From assembly GCA_965205385.1 (NCBI GenBank), contig CBDBGS010000008.1, forward strand, positions 1,054,001-1,118,000: a DNA stretch of 64,000 bases, given 5' to 3'. Of this stretch, positions 63,551 to 64,000 are shown in pieces. The position numbers and the translations under genes were made by a program. The notes under the pieces are model-generated. The model worked only from the letters and a program-made list of their open reading frames with translations, did no database searches and had not been told where the DNA came from. Position 1 is the first letter of the stretch, and each line of letters starts with the position of its first letter. Source of the DNA: CATOSP01 sp965205385 (GTDB taxonomy: Bacteria; Chloroflexota; Dehalococcoidia; Lucifugimonadales; UBA3495).

Positions 63551-64000
63551 CTAGTCGGAGGCGACGGCGGGTTCCGGCTCGGCCAGACCGCAGAAGATCT
63601 CATAATCGATTAGCTCGTTGATGGTGGGGTTGTCTCCGCAGAGCGGGCAATTCGGGTTCCGCTTGATCTTGACTTCCCTGAAGTTCATGCTCAGGGCGTC
63701 AATCAGGAGCAGCCGTGAGCTCAAAGACTCTCCGATGCCGATCATCAGTTTCAGGGCTTCGGTAGCCTGGATGCTGCCAACCAGACCCGTCAGAGCGCCC
63801 AATACACCGGCCTCGGCGCAGTTGGGGACCATTCCCGGAGGAGGAGGCGACGGGAATAGGCACCGGTAGCACCCCTGGCCTGGGATGAAGACGGTGGACT
63901 GGCCGTCGAATATCAAGATGCTTCCGTCGATCAACGGTTTTCCTTCCAGGTAACAGGCGTCGTTGACCAGGTAGCGGGTGGCGAAGTTGTCTGCCCCGTT
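63551..64000 (-). CDS. MoeB/ThiF-family adenylyltransferase, partial (N-terminus outside window)
   Basis: The reverse strand is open to the window edge, giving 149 residues of the C-terminal half. NGADNFATRYLVNDACY corresponds to the DxxDNFxTR motif of E1-like enzymes. PGQGCYRCLFPSPPP and NCPLCGDNPT supply the two C-x2-C zinc pairs, and GVLGALTGLVGSIQATEALK is the usual crossover helix region. Such enzymes adenylate the C-terminus of MoaD, ThiS or CysO. There is no C-terminal rhodanese domain. It is upstream of cysK on the same strand. Confidence 0.93.
   Translation of the reverse strand, partial: NGADNFATRYLVNDACYLEGKPLIDGSILIFDGQSTVFIPGQGCYRCLFPSPPPPGMVPNCAEAGVLGALTGLVGSIQATEALKLMIGIGESLSSRLLLIDALSMNFREVKIKRNPNCPLCGDNPTINELIDYEIFCGLAEPEPAVASD

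Overview
The window looks like a chromosomal segment of an uncultured Chloroflexota bacterium, most likely of the SAR202/Dehalococcoidia type. The grounds are the 16S rRNA gene on the minus strand (about 29162-30678) and a density of CaiB/BaiF CoA-transferases, luciferase-like flavin monooxygenases, VOC proteins, SDRs and alpha/beta-hydrolases that is typical of that group. Clear AGGAGG-type ribosome-binding sites and sigma70-like promoters are visible. No CRISPR array, phage or tRNA gene was seen. The lineage is an inference from gene content and a by-eye reading of the 16S; no database search was run.

Layout. 1-6183: a catabolic block with a partial MmgE/PrpD protein (minus), two tandem CaiB/BaiF CoA-transferases, an MFS transporter and a double-hotdog MaoC-like hydratase. 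A frameshifted Uma2 nuclease follows. 6861-12447 (minus): an aminotransferase, then a branched-chain-type 2-oxo acid dehydrogenase operon (E1alpha, E1beta, E2) ending in lipB. 12943-21164 (plus): a solitary dnaA, thiI, a squalene/phytoene synthase, an SDR, a cupin, an Fe-dependent alcohol dehydrogenase, a TPR protein and a luciferase-like oxidoreductase. 21223-28696: mixed accessory metabolism (aldo/keto reductase, VOC, two alpha/beta-hydrolases, SDR, a second CaiB pair) with one gene-poor stretch that holds two tiny ORFs.

28902-30777 is a stand-alone 16S transcription unit with its own promoter, a long processing stem formed by both flanks, and a bidirectional terminator. No 23S or 5S is linked to it. 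Divergent from it is the housekeeping run thiL-tsaE-tsaB-ndk, then rsfS (minus), gltB and gltD. 40483-46899 (minus, apart from one VOC gene): a lipoprotein, pyruvate kinase, a flavin monooxygenase, and an SCP2-type thiolase with its DUF35 partner. An IS1380-family element (46993-48688) sits between the thiolase and an M20 peptidase and abuts the peptidase stop codon. 49815-56878: RidA, a Nudix hydrolase, a DUF4286-like protein, a solitary gyrB, rpsT, lexA with a likely SOS box, an NrtS-like membrane protein carrying a zinc ribbon, a PHP phosphoesterase and a DUF5679 zinc-ribbon protein. 57135-62373 (minus): the translation operon nusA-rnpM(ylxR)-infB-rbfA-truB, without rimP in front. The window closes with cysK and a partial MoeB/ThiF E1-like enzyme.

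The most notable points are the solo 16S with its processing stem, a probable CTG start codon for rsfS supported by promoter, RBS and family alignment, a squalene synthase with no canonical start before its conserved N-terminus, an NrtS domain joined to a zinc ribbon, a one-base frameshift in the Uma2 gene, and an asymmetric pair of CoA-transferases in which one partner seems to lack the catalytic aspartate.
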